Assembly (NCBI RefSeq): GCF_042676385.1
Contig: NZ_JBHTHA010000011.1
Span: 62,001 to 126,000 of the forward strand
DNA length: 64,000 nucleotides
Direction: 5' to 3'
Source: Paenibacillus_E sp042676385
Lineage (GTDB): Bacteria; Bacillota; Bacilli; Paenibacillales; NBRC-103111
Both the position numbers and the translations under genes were made by a program. The notes under the pieces are model-generated. The model did not search any database. It had not been told where the DNA came from and was given only the letters and a program-made list of their open reading frames with translations. Positions 41,834 to 49,630 of the stretch are shown here, one piece after another (the first letter of the stretch is position 1; every line of letters starts with the position of its first letter).

Positions 41834-43381
41834 TTATGAATTGACGAAATAATCTTTGTTGATCTCGCTCACCGGTCTTGGTTCAGGGCTGAACATGGTT
41901 TCTGCCATTCGAATCGCTTTAATCGAAGCCATTGCTTTGTTGACCGTTTCTTGATATTCGCTTTCTGGTACCGAGTCCCATACGATTCCGGCTCCGGCTT
42001 GCACATAAGCTTTGCCCTTCTTGAAAATAATGGTTCGAATCGTAATGCACGAATCGAGATTTCCGGAAAATCCGAGATATCCGATCGCACCGGCATAAGC
42101 GCCGCGGGATTCCGGTTCAAGCTCCGCAATGATTTCCATTGCCCTCAATTTTGGTGCGCCAGATACGGTCCCTGCGGGCATACAAGACAGGAAAGCATCG
42201 AAAAAATCCTTATTCTTGGCGATTTTACCGGATACGTTCGAGACGATATGCATGACATGCGAGTAACGCTCGACATCCATGAAGGTATCACATTTGACCG
42301 TGCCGAACTCCGACACGCGCCCGATATCATTGCGCCCCAGATCGACCAGCATCAGATGCTCTGCGCGCTCTTTTTCATCAGCAAGCAGATCTTTTTCCAT
42401 TGCGAGATCTTCTTCCGGCGTTTTCCCTCTGGGTCTTGTGCCCGCGATCGGTCTCGTCTCCACTTTTTCTTCTTCAACCCGGACCAAGAGCTCAGGTGAT
42501 GTGCCAACAATCACTTCGTCATCCATTTTTAACACGTACATATAAGGAGAAGGGTTCATCGTGCGCAGCACGCGATACACTTGTAGAGGTGAAACGTTTG
42601 TTTCAATCTCAAACCGCTGAGAAAGCACTACCTGGAAAATATCGCCTGCCCGAATATATTCCTTTGCTTTTTCCACATTTGCAATAAACTTATCTTTCGT
42701 AATGTTCGAGCGTACATCACCTAAAGCCGGTTCGGTCACAATCGGATTGTGCGTCATCGTATCCAAGCTAAGAGGTCGTTTGATTTTCTCGATCGTTGCA
42801 TCGATTTTTTCACACGTCGCATGATACGCTTTGACAATATCGGCATCCGTCGCAAAAGGCGGCACATGCACGTTCGCAATGACTTTAATTTGCTGCTTGA
42901 AATGATCGAACACAATGACTTGATCGCAGAACATGAACTGAATGTCATTCATTTGCAAATCGTCGACTTTATGAGCTGGAAGCTTTTCGTAATATTGCAG
43001 CAGGTCATATCCGAAAAATCCAACCGCACCGCCTGTAAATCGAGGCAAGTCGGCGAGCTGTGGGCTCGAGTAGGAACGAAGATAAGCTTTCAGGACATCA
43101 ATCGGCTTCTCCTCGGATACCGTTGTTTCCGTTTGAGTCTGAACCTCTGTTTTCCCGTGCTTAGCCTGAATCATCAGGAAAGGGTCGCTGCCGAGAAAGG
43201 AATATCGGGCCCATTTGACACCACCCTCCACGCTTTCCAGCAGGAACGCCCTCCTTTCTTGATATAAATGTTGAAATACGCGTATGGGAGTTTCAGTATC
43301 CGCCAATAGATGACGAACAACAGGAATCAAATTGTAGTCTTTGGACAGCCGGATCACTTCTTGAATCTCAGGTGTGTACAT
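41834..43381 (-). CDS. trpE: Anthranilate synthase component I
   Basis: A 515-residue chorismate-using enzyme that makes anthranilate with a glutamine amidotransferase partner. The tryptophan feedback motif is FLLESVEGG near 47-55. The chorismate domain has LSQRFEIET, IAGTRPRGKT, DLGRNDIGRVS, SGAPKLRAMEII and GYLGFSGNLD. No trpG is in the operon, as in B. subtilis, where PabA from the folate operon supplies the amidase. It is the first gene after the TRAP-type leader. Confidence 0.97.
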   Translation of the reverse strand: MYTPEIQEVIRLSKDYNLIPVVRHLLADTETPIRVFQHLYQERRAFLLESVEGGVKWARYSFLGSDPFLMIQAKHGKTEVQTQTETTVSEEKPIDVLKAYLRSYSSPQLADLPRFTGGAVGFFGYDLLQYYEKLPAHKVDDLQMNDIQFMFCDQVIVFDHFKQQIKVIANVHVPPFATDADIVKAYHATCEKIDATIEKIKRPLSLDTMTHNPIVTEPALGDVRSNITKDKFIANVEKAKEYIRAGDIFQVVLSQRFEIETNVSPLQVYRVLRTMNPSPYMYVLKMDDEVIVGTSPELLVRVEEEKVETRPIAGTRPRGKTPEEDLAMEKDLLADEKERAEHLMLVDLGRNDIGRVSEFGTVKCDTFMDVERYSHVMHIVSNVSGKIAKNKDFFDAFLSCMPAGTVSGAPKLRAMEIIAELEPESRGAYAGAIGYLGFSGNLDSCITIRTIIFKKGKAYVQAGAGIVWDSVPESEYQETVNKAMASIKAIRMAETMFSPEPRPVSEINKDYFVNS

Positions 43382-43476
43382 GGTAACATCCCCTCTCGGC
43401 TTGAAAGCTGCTCCAGATCAAGCGCCATCAGCCCTTTTCCTTTTCATGTGTGCGAAGCAAGTTTATATAACGGAAA

Positions 43477-43506
43477 ACAAAAAAACCTCTACCGAAGTAG
43501 AGGTTT
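43477..43506 (-). terminator. trp attenuator terminator
   Basis: Minus strand AAACCTCTAC-TTCG-GTAGAGGTTT followed by TTTTTG, about 200 bases into the leader and 100 bases before trpE. Its 5' arm CTCTACT is complementary to AGTAGAG, which occurs twice in the upstream triplet array, giving a possible antiterminator. Confidence 0.88.
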
Positions 43507-43642
43507 GACTTTAGTTATCGTAGAAAACAAGCAGCGTATGAAAAAAGAATACAATGTCGATATGGACAAGCAGACGTACTCCAATCGAAGGAGACACATC
43601 CTTTTTCAGTCCAAACGCATGATTACCTTTTCTCAACTTAGG

Positions 43643-43710
43643 CTGTGCTATGCTCTGCTCTACTCAACTAAACTAGACTCTACTCTGCTTAACGCTCACT
43701 CATCTATCTT
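43643..43710 (-). promoter_or_regulatory. TRAP binding site: eleven (G/U)AG triplets in the trp leader
   Basis: Read on the minus strand from the promoter: UAG, GAG, GAG, (AAG), GAG, GAG, UAG, UAG, GAG, GAG, GAG, UAG, (CAG). From the AAG on, the triplets repeat at exactly 5 nt (3 plus 2-nt spacers). There are eleven (G/U)AG repeats, equal to the eleven subunits of the TRAP ring. The first repeat is at or within a few bases of the predicted transcription start, nearer the 5' end than in B. subtilis. mtrB, which encodes TRAP, is at 54290-54550. Confidence 0.9.
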
Positions 43711-43711
43711 C

Positions 43712-43741
43712 ACTATACTACCGCTCTTAAGGATTTGTCAA
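43712..43741 (-). promoter_or_regulatory. Sigma-A promoter of the trp operon
   Basis: Minus strand TTGACA (43736-43741), an 18-base spacer and TATAGT (43712-43717). The -35 overlaps the last codons of aroH (Leu-Thr-Asn-Pro-stop), as expected for a trp promoter placed between aroH and trpE. Confidence 0.85.
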
Positions 43742-44104
43742 TTTAACAATATCCGGACGCAGTGCTTTCGCTTCTTTTAAATACACGTGATTCATTTCCG
43801 CTTGACCTTTGGTCGTATTCACTTGCACCATCAAGCGAATACATTTAGCCAAAGAGTTCTCCACCGGGACTTCCAAAGAGCACATGAGCGGAACTAATTC
43901 CCATCCGACCATCGTACGAATAGCACGTGCGGGAAAAGTAGCGGTAATATCCCCAGTTACCGTAATGAATACCGAGCAAATGTCTTCCGGTCGAAAATCG
44001 TTGGCATCTACAATCGCACGAAGCAATTCTGCTGTTGCGGTCAGAATCTCCTGCTCCTCGTTATGCTCAACCGTTGTCGCACCGCGAATTCCCCTTACGA
44101 ACAT
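43727..44104 (-). CDS. aroH: Monofunctional chorismate mutase (AroH type)
   Basis: A 125-residue AroH-class enzyme converting chorismate to prephenate. It begins MFVRGIRGATTVEHNE with Arg7, has TGDITATFPARAIR and the CSLEVPVENSLAKCIR region, all matching the B. subtilis trimeric form. The 3' end carries the trp promoter. It follows aroB by 3 bp. Confidence 0.96.
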   Translation of the reverse strand: MFVRGIRGATTVEHNEEQEILTATAELLRAIVDANDFRPEDICSVFITVTGDITATFPARAIRTMVGWELVPLMCSLEVPVENSLAKCIRLMVQVNTTKGQAEMNHVYLKEAKALRPDIVKLTNP

Positions 44105-44107
44105 AGA

Positions 44108-45202
44108 TTAGCCCTCTCCTTTTAAAAGCTCCACGATTTGCCTAACTTGCGCCACAGTCACATCCTTGCGGATCTCCACCTTGCCGATTTCCATCGGGAT
44201 GATGTACACCATGGTACCTTCCTTGAACTTCTTATCGTGCATCATAGCATTCATGATGCTGTCTGTATCCAGATGAGCGGGAATGCTCACGGGTAATCCG
44301 TATTTAAGGAATAAGTTCTTAGTCACCGTATGAATGTTCTCGCTATAACCGAATTGCTGAGCTAGCTTAGCCGCGCCCACCATGCCGATGGCAATCGCTT
44401 CGCCGTGAAGCAATTCGCCATAACCCGCGACAGCTTCGAGCGCATGTCCGATCGTATGGCCCAGATTCAGAATCGCGCGCAGATCGTTCTCACGCTCGTC
44501 TTGCGAAACGACGATGGACTTCACTTTGCAGCCGATGTAAAGTGCGTAGCTAAGGGCTTCAGGATCCAGAGCAAGCAGCTTCTCTGCGTTGTCGTCACAC
44601 CACTGCGTGAAAGCAGCATCCCAGATCAAGCCGTGCTTGATCACCTCAGAGAGGCCCGCCTTCACCTGGCGGAGCGGCAAAGTCAACAGCGTGTCGATGT
44701 CGAAGAGGACCAACTCGGGCTGGTGGAACGCGCCGATGATGTTCTTCGCCATCGGATGGTTCACGGCTACCTTGCCGCCGACACTGCTGTCGTGGGCAAG
44801 GATCGTCGTCGGGATCTGCACGAAGCGGATCCCGCGCATAAAGCTCGCCGCAGCGAAGCCGGCGAGGTCGCCGACCACGCCCCCTCCGAGGGCGACGATC
44901 GCCGAACTGCGATCGAGGCCCGCCTGGAGGGCGGCGGTCACGATTCCCTCGAGCTGCGCGAGGGTTTTGGTCGGTTCGCCTGCGGGCACGACGCAGGCCG
45001 TGGCGGCGAAGCCGCCCTCCTGGAGCAGTGTCATGACGCGCTCCAGGTGCAGCGGAGCCACCGCGTCATCGGTGATGACGAGCATCGGTGACTTGCGGCT
45101 CAGCTTGTGCTGCTCGAAGAGACCAGCGATGTTGTTCAAAATGCCTTGACCAATATAAATAGGATAAGACCGTTCTCCCAAATCGACGGTTAGCTCTCTC
45201 AT
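44108..45202 (-). CDS. aroB: 3-dehydroquinate synthase
   Basis: A 364-residue NAD- and zinc-dependent enzyme of the shikimate pathway. GGGVVGDLAGFAAASFMRG near 105-123 is the NAD site, KVAVNHPMAKNIIGAFHQP the substrate region, and NLGHTIGHALE with HGEAIAIGM supplies zinc ligands. The part from about 44650 to 45100 is visibly G+C rich compared with aroC and trp genes. It starts 1 bp after aroC stops. Confidence 0.96.
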   Translation of the reverse strand: MRELTVDLGERSYPIYIGQGILNNIAGLFEQHKLSRKSPMLVITDDAVAPLHLERVMTLLQEGGFAATACVVPAGEPTKTLAQLEGIVTAALQAGLDRSSAIVALGGGVVGDLAGFAAASFMRGIRFVQIPTTILAHDSSVGGKVAVNHPMAKNIIGAFHQPELVLFDIDTLLTLPLRQVKAGLSEVIKHGLIWDAAFTQWCDDNAEKLLALDPEALSYALYIGCKVKSIVVSQDERENDLRAILNLGHTIGHALEAVAGYGELLHGEAIAIGMVGAAKLAQQFGYSENIHTVTKNLFLKYGLPVSIPAHLDTDSIMNAMMHDKKFKEGTMVYIIPMEIGKVEIRKDVTVAQVRQIVELLKGEG

Positions 45203-45203
45203 C

Positions 45204-46367
45204 TTAGTAGCTCTCCACTTGGGCTAAGAAGTTGTTCAAGTTCGCGCGGATCTCTTCAATGGAATCGCCGCCGAACTTCTCCAGGAATGCATTGGCCACT
45301 TCCCACGCGATAACGTTCTCCATAATGACGCCTGCTGCGGGAACCGCACATGTATCGGAACGCTCAACCTGAGCCGTGAATACTTCTTTCGTATCGATAT
45401 CCACGCTTTGCAGCGGTTTGTATAACGTAGAAATTGGTTTCATGACGCCGCGAACGATAATTTGTTCACCGGTTGTCATACCGCCTTCGAAACCGCCTGC
45501 ACGGTTCGTTCTGCGACGGAAACCGCCATCTTCAGTGTACAGAATTTCATCGTGTACATTCGATCCTCTTCGCTCAGCTGCTTCAAAACCGATACCGAAT
45601 TCTACACCTTTGAACGCTTGAATGGACAGCACCGCCTGCGCGATTTTACCGTCAAGTTTGCGGTCCCATTGTACATGGCTGCCCAGTCCGACAGGAACGC
45701 CTTCAATAATCACTTCAACGATACCTCCGAGCGTATCGCCATCTTCTTTGGCTGCATCGATAGCCGCAATCATTTTCGCTTCAGCGTCTTTATCAACAAC
45801 GCGTACCGGAGATTCTTCCGTAATACGGATCAGTTCATCAAGCGGCAGTTCTTGACGCTGTGCTTCTACATCGCCGATACGAATAACTTGTCCGGCCACT
45901 TTGATGCCGAATTCGGCAAGCAGTTGACGCGCAACAGCACCTGTTGCTACGCGCATCGTCGTTTCGCGAGCACTGGAACGCTCCAAAATGTTGCGCAAAT
46001 CTTTTTGATTATATTTGAGACCGCCATTCAGATCAGCGTGTCCCGGACGCGGGCGATTGACACGACGCTTGCCTTCACTATCCTCCGGCGCAGGCTCGAT
46101 TCCCATCACAGATGTCCAATGTTTCCAGTCATTATTAACAACGACTAGCGCAATCGGAGCACCAGTTGTTTTTCCGTGGCGAACACCGCCTACAATGTCA
46201 GCTGTATCTTTCTCAATTTGCATCCGACGACCGCGACCGTAGCCTTTTTGACGTCTATGTAATTGAAAGTTCAAATCTTCGAAGTTCAGGGTTACATTAC
46301 TCGGAAACCCTTCAATAATTGCAGTGAGCTGCGGGCCGTGCGTTTCTCCTGCCGTTAAATATCTCAC
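45204..46367 (-). CDS. aroC: Chorismate synthase
   Basis: A 387-residue FMN-dependent enzyme making chorismate. GETHGPQLTAIIEG near 7-20, GYGRGRRMQIE, the three Arg-rich segments RPRPGHADLNGGLKY and SSARETTMRVATGAVAR, and the C-terminal DTCAVPAAGVIMEN are diagnostic. The start is GTG (46365-46367) after AGGGGG. It leads aroC-aroB-aroH, with a promoter 115 bases upstream. Confidence 0.97.
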   Translation of the reverse strand: MRYLTAGETHGPQLTAIIEGFPSNVTLNFEDLNFQLHRRQKGYGRGRRMQIEKDTADIVGGVRHGKTTGAPIALVVVNNDWKHWTSVMGIEPAPEDSEGKRRVNRPRPGHADLNGGLKYNQKDLRNILERSSARETTMRVATGAVARQLLAEFGIKVAGQVIRIGDVEAQRQELPLDELIRITEESPVRVVDKDAEAKMIAAIDAAKEDGDTLGGIVEVIIEGVPVGLGSHVQWDRKLDGKIAQAVLSIQAFKGVEFGIGFEAAERRGSNVHDEILYTEDGGFRRRTNRAGGFEGGMTTGEQIIVRGVMKPISTLYKPLQSVDIDTKEVFTAQVERSDTCAVPAAGVIMENVIAWEVANAFLEKFGGDSIEEIRANLNNFLAQVESY

Positions 46368-46380
46368 AATCCGTTACCCC

Positions 46381-46420
46381 CTAAAAGTTTTGCGAAGAAA
46401 AACTTGCTTAATAAGCTACG
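46381..46420 (-). repeat. RBS-associated palindrome before aroC
   Basis: In the gene's direction: CAAGTTTTTCTTCGCAAAACTT then TTAGGGGG, the aroC ribosome binding site, with GTAGCTTATT just upstream. Same layout as the copies before pit and gpsA. Confidence 0.55.
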
Positions 46421-46480
46421 TTTTCCACTATCATCATCTACAAAGCACTTTAGCGCTTTGACGCGCGATTATCTTTTGTC

Positions 46481-46509
46481 ATTATAGTATAGGTCCTCAG
46501 GTTTGGCAA
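46481..46509 (-). promoter_or_regulatory. Sigma-A promoter of aroCBH
   Basis: Minus strand TTGCCA (46504-46509), 17 bases, TATAAT (46481-46486). A short hairpin CAAAGCGC/GTGCTTTG lies at the start of the leader (46441-46460). No T-box or TRAP-like triplet array was seen here. Confidence 0.78.
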
Positions 46510-46518
46510 CAGAACATT

Positions 46519-46588
46519 ATCCCCCAAAAGTGAAGAAAACCTACCATGAAGATGTAAGCAGCGATCTGCTGTTCCTTTTAGGGAACCC
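46519..46588. repeat. CCCCCAAAAGT palindromic repeat, copy 1
   Basis: Begins ATCCCCCAAAAGTGAAGAAA and ends CTTTTAGGGAACCC. The element at 60919-60969 begins with the same bases and ends CTTTTGGGGGAGCCC. This copy is more diverged in its right arm. It lies between the small ORF terminator and the aroC promoter. Confidence 0.55.
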
Positions 46589-46596
46589 AGTAAAAT

Positions 46597-46645
46597 GCAA
46601 AAACACGCTTCGCTAGAGAGTCGTTCTTCTTAGCGAAAGCGTGTC
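46597..46645 (-). terminator. Terminator after the small ORF
   Basis: Minus strand ACACGCTTTCGCTA pairs with TAGCGAAGCGTGT around a 15-base loop and is followed by TTTTTG, 23 bases after the small ORF stop. Confidence 0.85.
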
Positions 46646-46667
46646 ATTATCCGGTCCGCACAGGTAT

Positions 46668-46832
46668 TTACCCGTGCATAGGTTGCTTTTGTATCACTCT
46701 CGGACCTTCAGCCATTTGCGGATCGTTCATCAATCCCATAATTTGCAACGAATCAACACCCAAAATTTGCGCGCATTCCTGGATCGAGATCATTCCCCTG
46801 CGATAGGCGGTAATCACTTTTCGTTTGTCCAT
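46668..46832 (-). CDS. Small conserved-looking protein, 54 residues
   Basis: Not recognised. It begins MDKRKVITAYRRGMISIQEC and continues AQILGVDSLQIMGLMND, a possible helix-turn-helix-like pair of helices. AGGAGGGTACGA lies directly before the ATG and is part of a palindromic repeat, and a strong terminator follows the stop, which argues that it is a real gene. It sits alone between cheR and aroC. It might be a small DNA-binding or regulatory protein, but this is inference. Confidence 0.65.
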   Translation of the reverse strand: MDKRKVITAYRRGMISIQECAQILGVDSLQIMGLMNDPQMAEGPRVIQKQPMHG

Positions 46833-46838
46833 TCGTAC

Positions 46839-46874
46839 CCTCCTAAGAGTTTTCAGTGGAAACTTATCCCGTAA
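46839..46874 (-). repeat. RBS-associated palindrome before the small ORF
   Basis: In the gene's direction: CTTACGGGAT, AAGTTTCCACTGAAAACT, then CTTAGGAGGG, the ribosome binding site of the small ORF. Confidence 0.6.
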
Positions 46875-46924
46875 GTAACTACTGACCCTTGTATACCTCT
46901 TAGTATTGGAAAAAATGGAAGAAG

Positions 46925-47707
46925 TTATACTCCTTTTTTCCGATAAAAGAACGTGTCTGCCGGCTCCAGCTCATATTGGCCCGGGGTAAAAATTTGCTCC
47001 GTGGAACCCACAAACAAAAGACCGCCCGGCTTCAATGCTTTGGAGAACTTCTGATACAAGACATGCTTCGCTTCTTCGGTAAAATAGATGATCACATTCC
47101 GGCAAACGATGAGATCAAATCCCGTATCAAACGTATCGACGAGCAAATTCTGCTTTTGAAATTTAATCGAACGCTTCAATTCATCGGATACGCCAAACAT
47201 CAGTTGATCCTGACTGAAATATTTTTTCACATATTTTTCCGGGACGTCGCGCAAAGAACGATCCAGGTACATACCTTTACGTGCTTTTTCCAGGGCGCCG
47301 TCATCAATGTCCGTAGCCAGCAAGTGAGCATCCGAAAGCGCGCCTTGCTCGGCTAAAATCATGGCTAACGTATAAGGCTCCTCCCCCGTTGAGCAGGCCG
47401 CACTCCATACTTTCAGCCTGCGGTTTTTACGCAGCATATTGGGAATAAACCGTTGTTCAACAAGCTCCCACCGACTGGGGTTCCGCCAAAACTCAGACAC
47501 GTTAATCGTCATTCGGTCCAAAAATTCATAGAACAATTCTTTATCTTTCATCATAGCGTCGAAAAAAGCTACGAATGTGTGATAACCGCGTTTCATCCGC
47601 AGAGTTGTAAGACGCCGCTTCATTTGTGCTTCTTTATACAGAGCCAAGTCAATGGCCGTATAGTCTTTTACTTTTTTTATAAACAATAAAAAATCCTGAT
47701 CTTCCAT
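46925..47707 (-). CDS. cheR: Chemotaxis protein methyltransferase CheR
   Basis: A 260-residue SAM-dependent enzyme that methylates glutamates on chemoreceptors. The N-terminal helical domain (KRRLTTLRMKRGYHTF) is followed by TINVSEFWRNPSRWELV and the SAM site VWSAACSTGEEPYTLAMIL near 100-118, then LLATDIDDGALEKA and LIVCRNVIIYF. It is complete and without extra domains. The position between ndk and aroC matches B. subtilis. Confidence 0.95.
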   Translation of the reverse strand: MEDQDFLLFIKKVKDYTAIDLALYKEAQMKRRLTTLRMKRGYHTFVAFFDAMMKDKELFYEFLDRMTINVSEFWRNPSRWELVEQRFIPNMLRKNRRLKVWSAACSTGEEPYTLAMILAEQGALSDAHLLATDIDDGALEKARKGMYLDRSLRDVPEKYVKKYFSQDQLMFGVSDELKRSIKFQKQNLLVDTFDTGFDLIVCRNVIIYFTEEAKHVLYQKFSKALKPGGLLFVGSTEQIFTPGQYELEPADTFFYRKKGV

Positions 47708-47800
47708 GTTACACCCACCTTAACCATATGCTTGATCCATTATTTCTGTATGCGGGTGCATTTCCCCTGCAAAAAACGACAAAAATTTGCAAAGTCAAAT

Positions 47801-47834
47801 CAAAACAGCCCGCAATACAAAGATTGCAGGCTGC
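47801..47834 (-). terminator. Terminator after ndk
   Basis: Minus strand CAGCCTGCAAT-CTTTGT-ATTGCGGGCTG followed by TTTTGATTTG, 15 bases after the ndk stop. Confidence 0.82.
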
Positions 47835-47849
47835 CCGTTATGTATGAAC

Positions 47850-48293
47850 TTAAATCCACTGCTGAATGACTTTGTTATATGCCACAAGTTCTTCCGGTTT
47901 AAAGAAGTTGCCGATTTCGCGTTCAGCGCTTTGCGGCGAGTCCGATCCATGAATCAAATTCAAATTGGTATGTACGGCGAAATCTCCGCGAATCGTTCCA
48001 GGAGCTGCTTCAAGCGAGTTTGTTTTTCCGATCATCGTACGGGATAAAGCAACCACTTGCTCGCCTTGCCAAACCATAGCAAATACAGGTCCGGATGTAA
48101 TAAAGTTGACTAATTTTTCGTAAAAGTCTTTGCCTTTATGCTCCTCGTAGTGCAGTTCCGCTTGTTCTCTGGTTATGACCATCAGCTTGCTTCCGATTAG
48201 TTGGAAGCCTTTTTGCTCAAAGCGTTTTAATATCTCACCGATCAGCCCGCGTTGTACGCCGTCGGGTTTGACCATCAAGAATGTCTTCTCCAT
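47850..48293 (-). CDS. ndk: Nucleoside diphosphate kinase
   Basis: A 147-residue enzyme that equilibrates nucleoside tri- and diphosphates. It begins MEKTFLMVKPDGVQRGLIGE; the phosphohistidine is in NLIHGSDSPQSAE near 115. Standard length. The RBS is AAGGAGGCTGTGCG. It sits between hepT and cheR as in B. subtilis but is separated from hepT by a 359-bp repeat region. Confidence 0.97.
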   Translation of the reverse strand: MEKTFLMVKPDGVQRGLIGEILKRFEQKGFQLIGSKLMVITREQAELHYEEHKGKDFYEKLVNFITSGPVFAMVWQGEQVVALSRTMIGKTNSLEAAPGTIRGDFAVHTNLNLIHGSDSPQSAEREIGNFFKPEELVAYNKVIQQWI

Positions 48294-48336
48294 ATACGCA
48301 CAGCCTCCTTAATGTAATTTAAAAAATCCACTTTGT

Positions 48337-48429
48337 CCACATCAGAATGATTCATTCTGATTGGCGAATAAACCTTCCGCTTACCGCGGTCGCTCATCGC
48401 CGATCTGCTTCGATAAAGGTTTATCTCAT
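48337..48429 (-). repeat. Two-hairpin dispersed repeat, copy B
   Basis: On the minus strand: ATGAGATAAACCTTTATCGA, GATGAGCGACCGCG, GGAAGGTTTATTCGCCAAT, a short hairpin CAGAATG-AAT-CATTCTG, and ATGTGG. Every block matches copy A at 23161-23279; only the length of the second hairpin differs. It lies between ndk and hepT. Confidence 0.75.
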
Positions 48430-48470
48430 AACGAAGTTATTCAGGATGTATCTCGGCATCGAATCTTGAA

Positions 48471-48536
48471 CGAATCCGGGAAGTCCGGTACTCACGTAGC
48501 ACATCACTACGCTCCGTTCCTCCTTCTCCGGATTCG
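48471..48536. repeat. Long inverted repeat in the ndk-hepT gap
   Basis: CGAATCCGG (48471-48479) pairs with CCGGATTCG (48528-48536), and inside these GTAG/CTAC and other pairings extend the arm. It directly adjoins copy B of the two-hairpin repeat. No gene was seen in 48294-48652. Confidence 0.5.
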
Positions 48537-48652
48537 TCCAACCTTCTCGGTTCTGAAAGCGGACTTTTTAAATACGATTGAAATTTTTAAAATTATGTAT
48601 TTACATCTAGTTTACACTTCTTGTGAGCATTTCTCAAATTTGGAGGCTGGAA

Positions 48653-49630
48653 TTAATATGAACGATTGCCGATAAAATAAGCGACTTCAATGAGATCTTT
48701 TTTGGCTTGTTTGTCCGGAAGCTGGTCAAGCGCAGCAATGGCTTTGTCAATATATCTCTGAGAAAGCGCATCCGCTCTTTCGATGCCTTCGCTATTCCGA
48801 ATGATATCGAGGAATCGGCTGACATCGGTCTGACCGTCAAGTTTGTGAATACGATCCAATTCCGACAGGATCAGCGGCTTGAGCTCAGGATTTTGCATAG
48901 CAAACAAAACCGGGATGGTAATATTGCCTTGTTTCACATCGTTGCCAGGCGGTTTTCCGAGTTGTTTCTCCGTTCCGATCAAATCCAGGATATCGTCGCG
49001 GATTTGAAAGCACATCCCAACGTTATAGCCGAACGAATACAGCTTATTGCTTACCCAATCAGGCGCATCAGCCGCCATAGCTCCAAGCTGGCATGAAATG
49101 GCGATCAACAGCGCTGTCTTCCGTCTGATTCTCAGCAAATAATCGCGAACTGTTTGTTCCGAATTAAAGAAGAACCGAATTTGTTCCATCTCGCCGATGG
49201 ACATTTCCACAATCGCTTTGGACATAATCTGGTGAACAGCAGGTTTATGTATATGGGTGATAACCCCTAATGCTTTCGCAAAAATATAATCTCCAGTATA
49301 CATCGCAATCCGATTGTCCCACTTGGAACGAACCGTCAGTTGGCCTCTTCTCGTGTCCGCATCATCGATGACATCGTCATGTACCAACGTTGCCATGTGA
49401 ATGAGCTCCAGGGGAACTGCAACGTGCTTCATCGTTTGCAGATGGTACTCGCCGAACTCTCCGGACAACAGTACGAAAACAGGACGGATCCGCTTCCCTC
49501 CGGCTTTAAGTAAGTGGAGGGAAGTTTCTTTTAACATCGGATGATCCGTGTAAACACTTTCCTCAAGTTCTTTCTCGATAGCCGCTATATCTTTTTTCTT
49601 TCTTGCATAAATGTCCATTAAATTTTTCAT
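48653..49630 (-). CDS. hepT: Heptaprenyl diphosphate synthase component II
   Basis: A 325-residue catalytic trans-polyprenyl synthase making the menaquinone side chain. KAGGKRIRPVF near 43-53, the first Asp-rich motif LVHDDVIDDADTRRG near 87-101 and the second FQIRDDILDLIG near 205 are intact. It works with the small HepS subunit encoded in the same cluster. The start overlaps the mqnA stop by 4 bp. Confidence 0.95.
   Translation of the reverse strand: MKNLMDIYARKKKDIAAIEKELEESVYTDHPMLKETSLHLLKAGGKRIRPVFVLLSGEFGEYHLQTMKHVAVPLELIHMATLVHDDVIDDADTRRGQLTVRSKWDNRIAMYTGDYIFAKALGVITHIHKPAVHQIMSKAIVEMSIGEMEQIRFFFNSEQTVRDYLLRIRRKTALLIAISCQLGAMAADAPDWVSNKLYSFGYNVGMCFQIRDDILDLIGTEKQLGKPPGNDVKQGNITIPVLFAMQNPELKPLILSELDRIHKLDGQTDVSRFLDIIRNSEGIERADALSQRYIDKAIAALDQLPDKQAKKDLIEVAYFIGNRSY

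Noticed and set aside
43497..43600. 36-codon ORF in the trp leader that could act as a leader peptide
   Set aside because: It has no Trp codons and no properly spaced ribosome binding site; the (G/U)AG array explains regulation better.
43382..43726. T-box riboswitch before trpE
   Set aside because: No AGGGTGG-type T-box sequence or specifier loop was found; the (G/U)AG triplets indicate TRAP.
44405..45149. 228- and 186-codon plus-strand ORFs antisense to aroB
   Set aside because: Produced by the high G+C part of aroB; no start site or recognisable protein.
45462..46148. 228-codon plus-strand ORF antisense to aroC
   Set aside because: Shadow frame of a well-conserved gene; low-complexity translation, no ribosome binding site.
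48361..48675. 104-codon plus-strand ORF in the ndk-hepT gap
   Set aside because: It runs through the two repeat elements and into hepT antisense; no ribosome binding site and no coding character.
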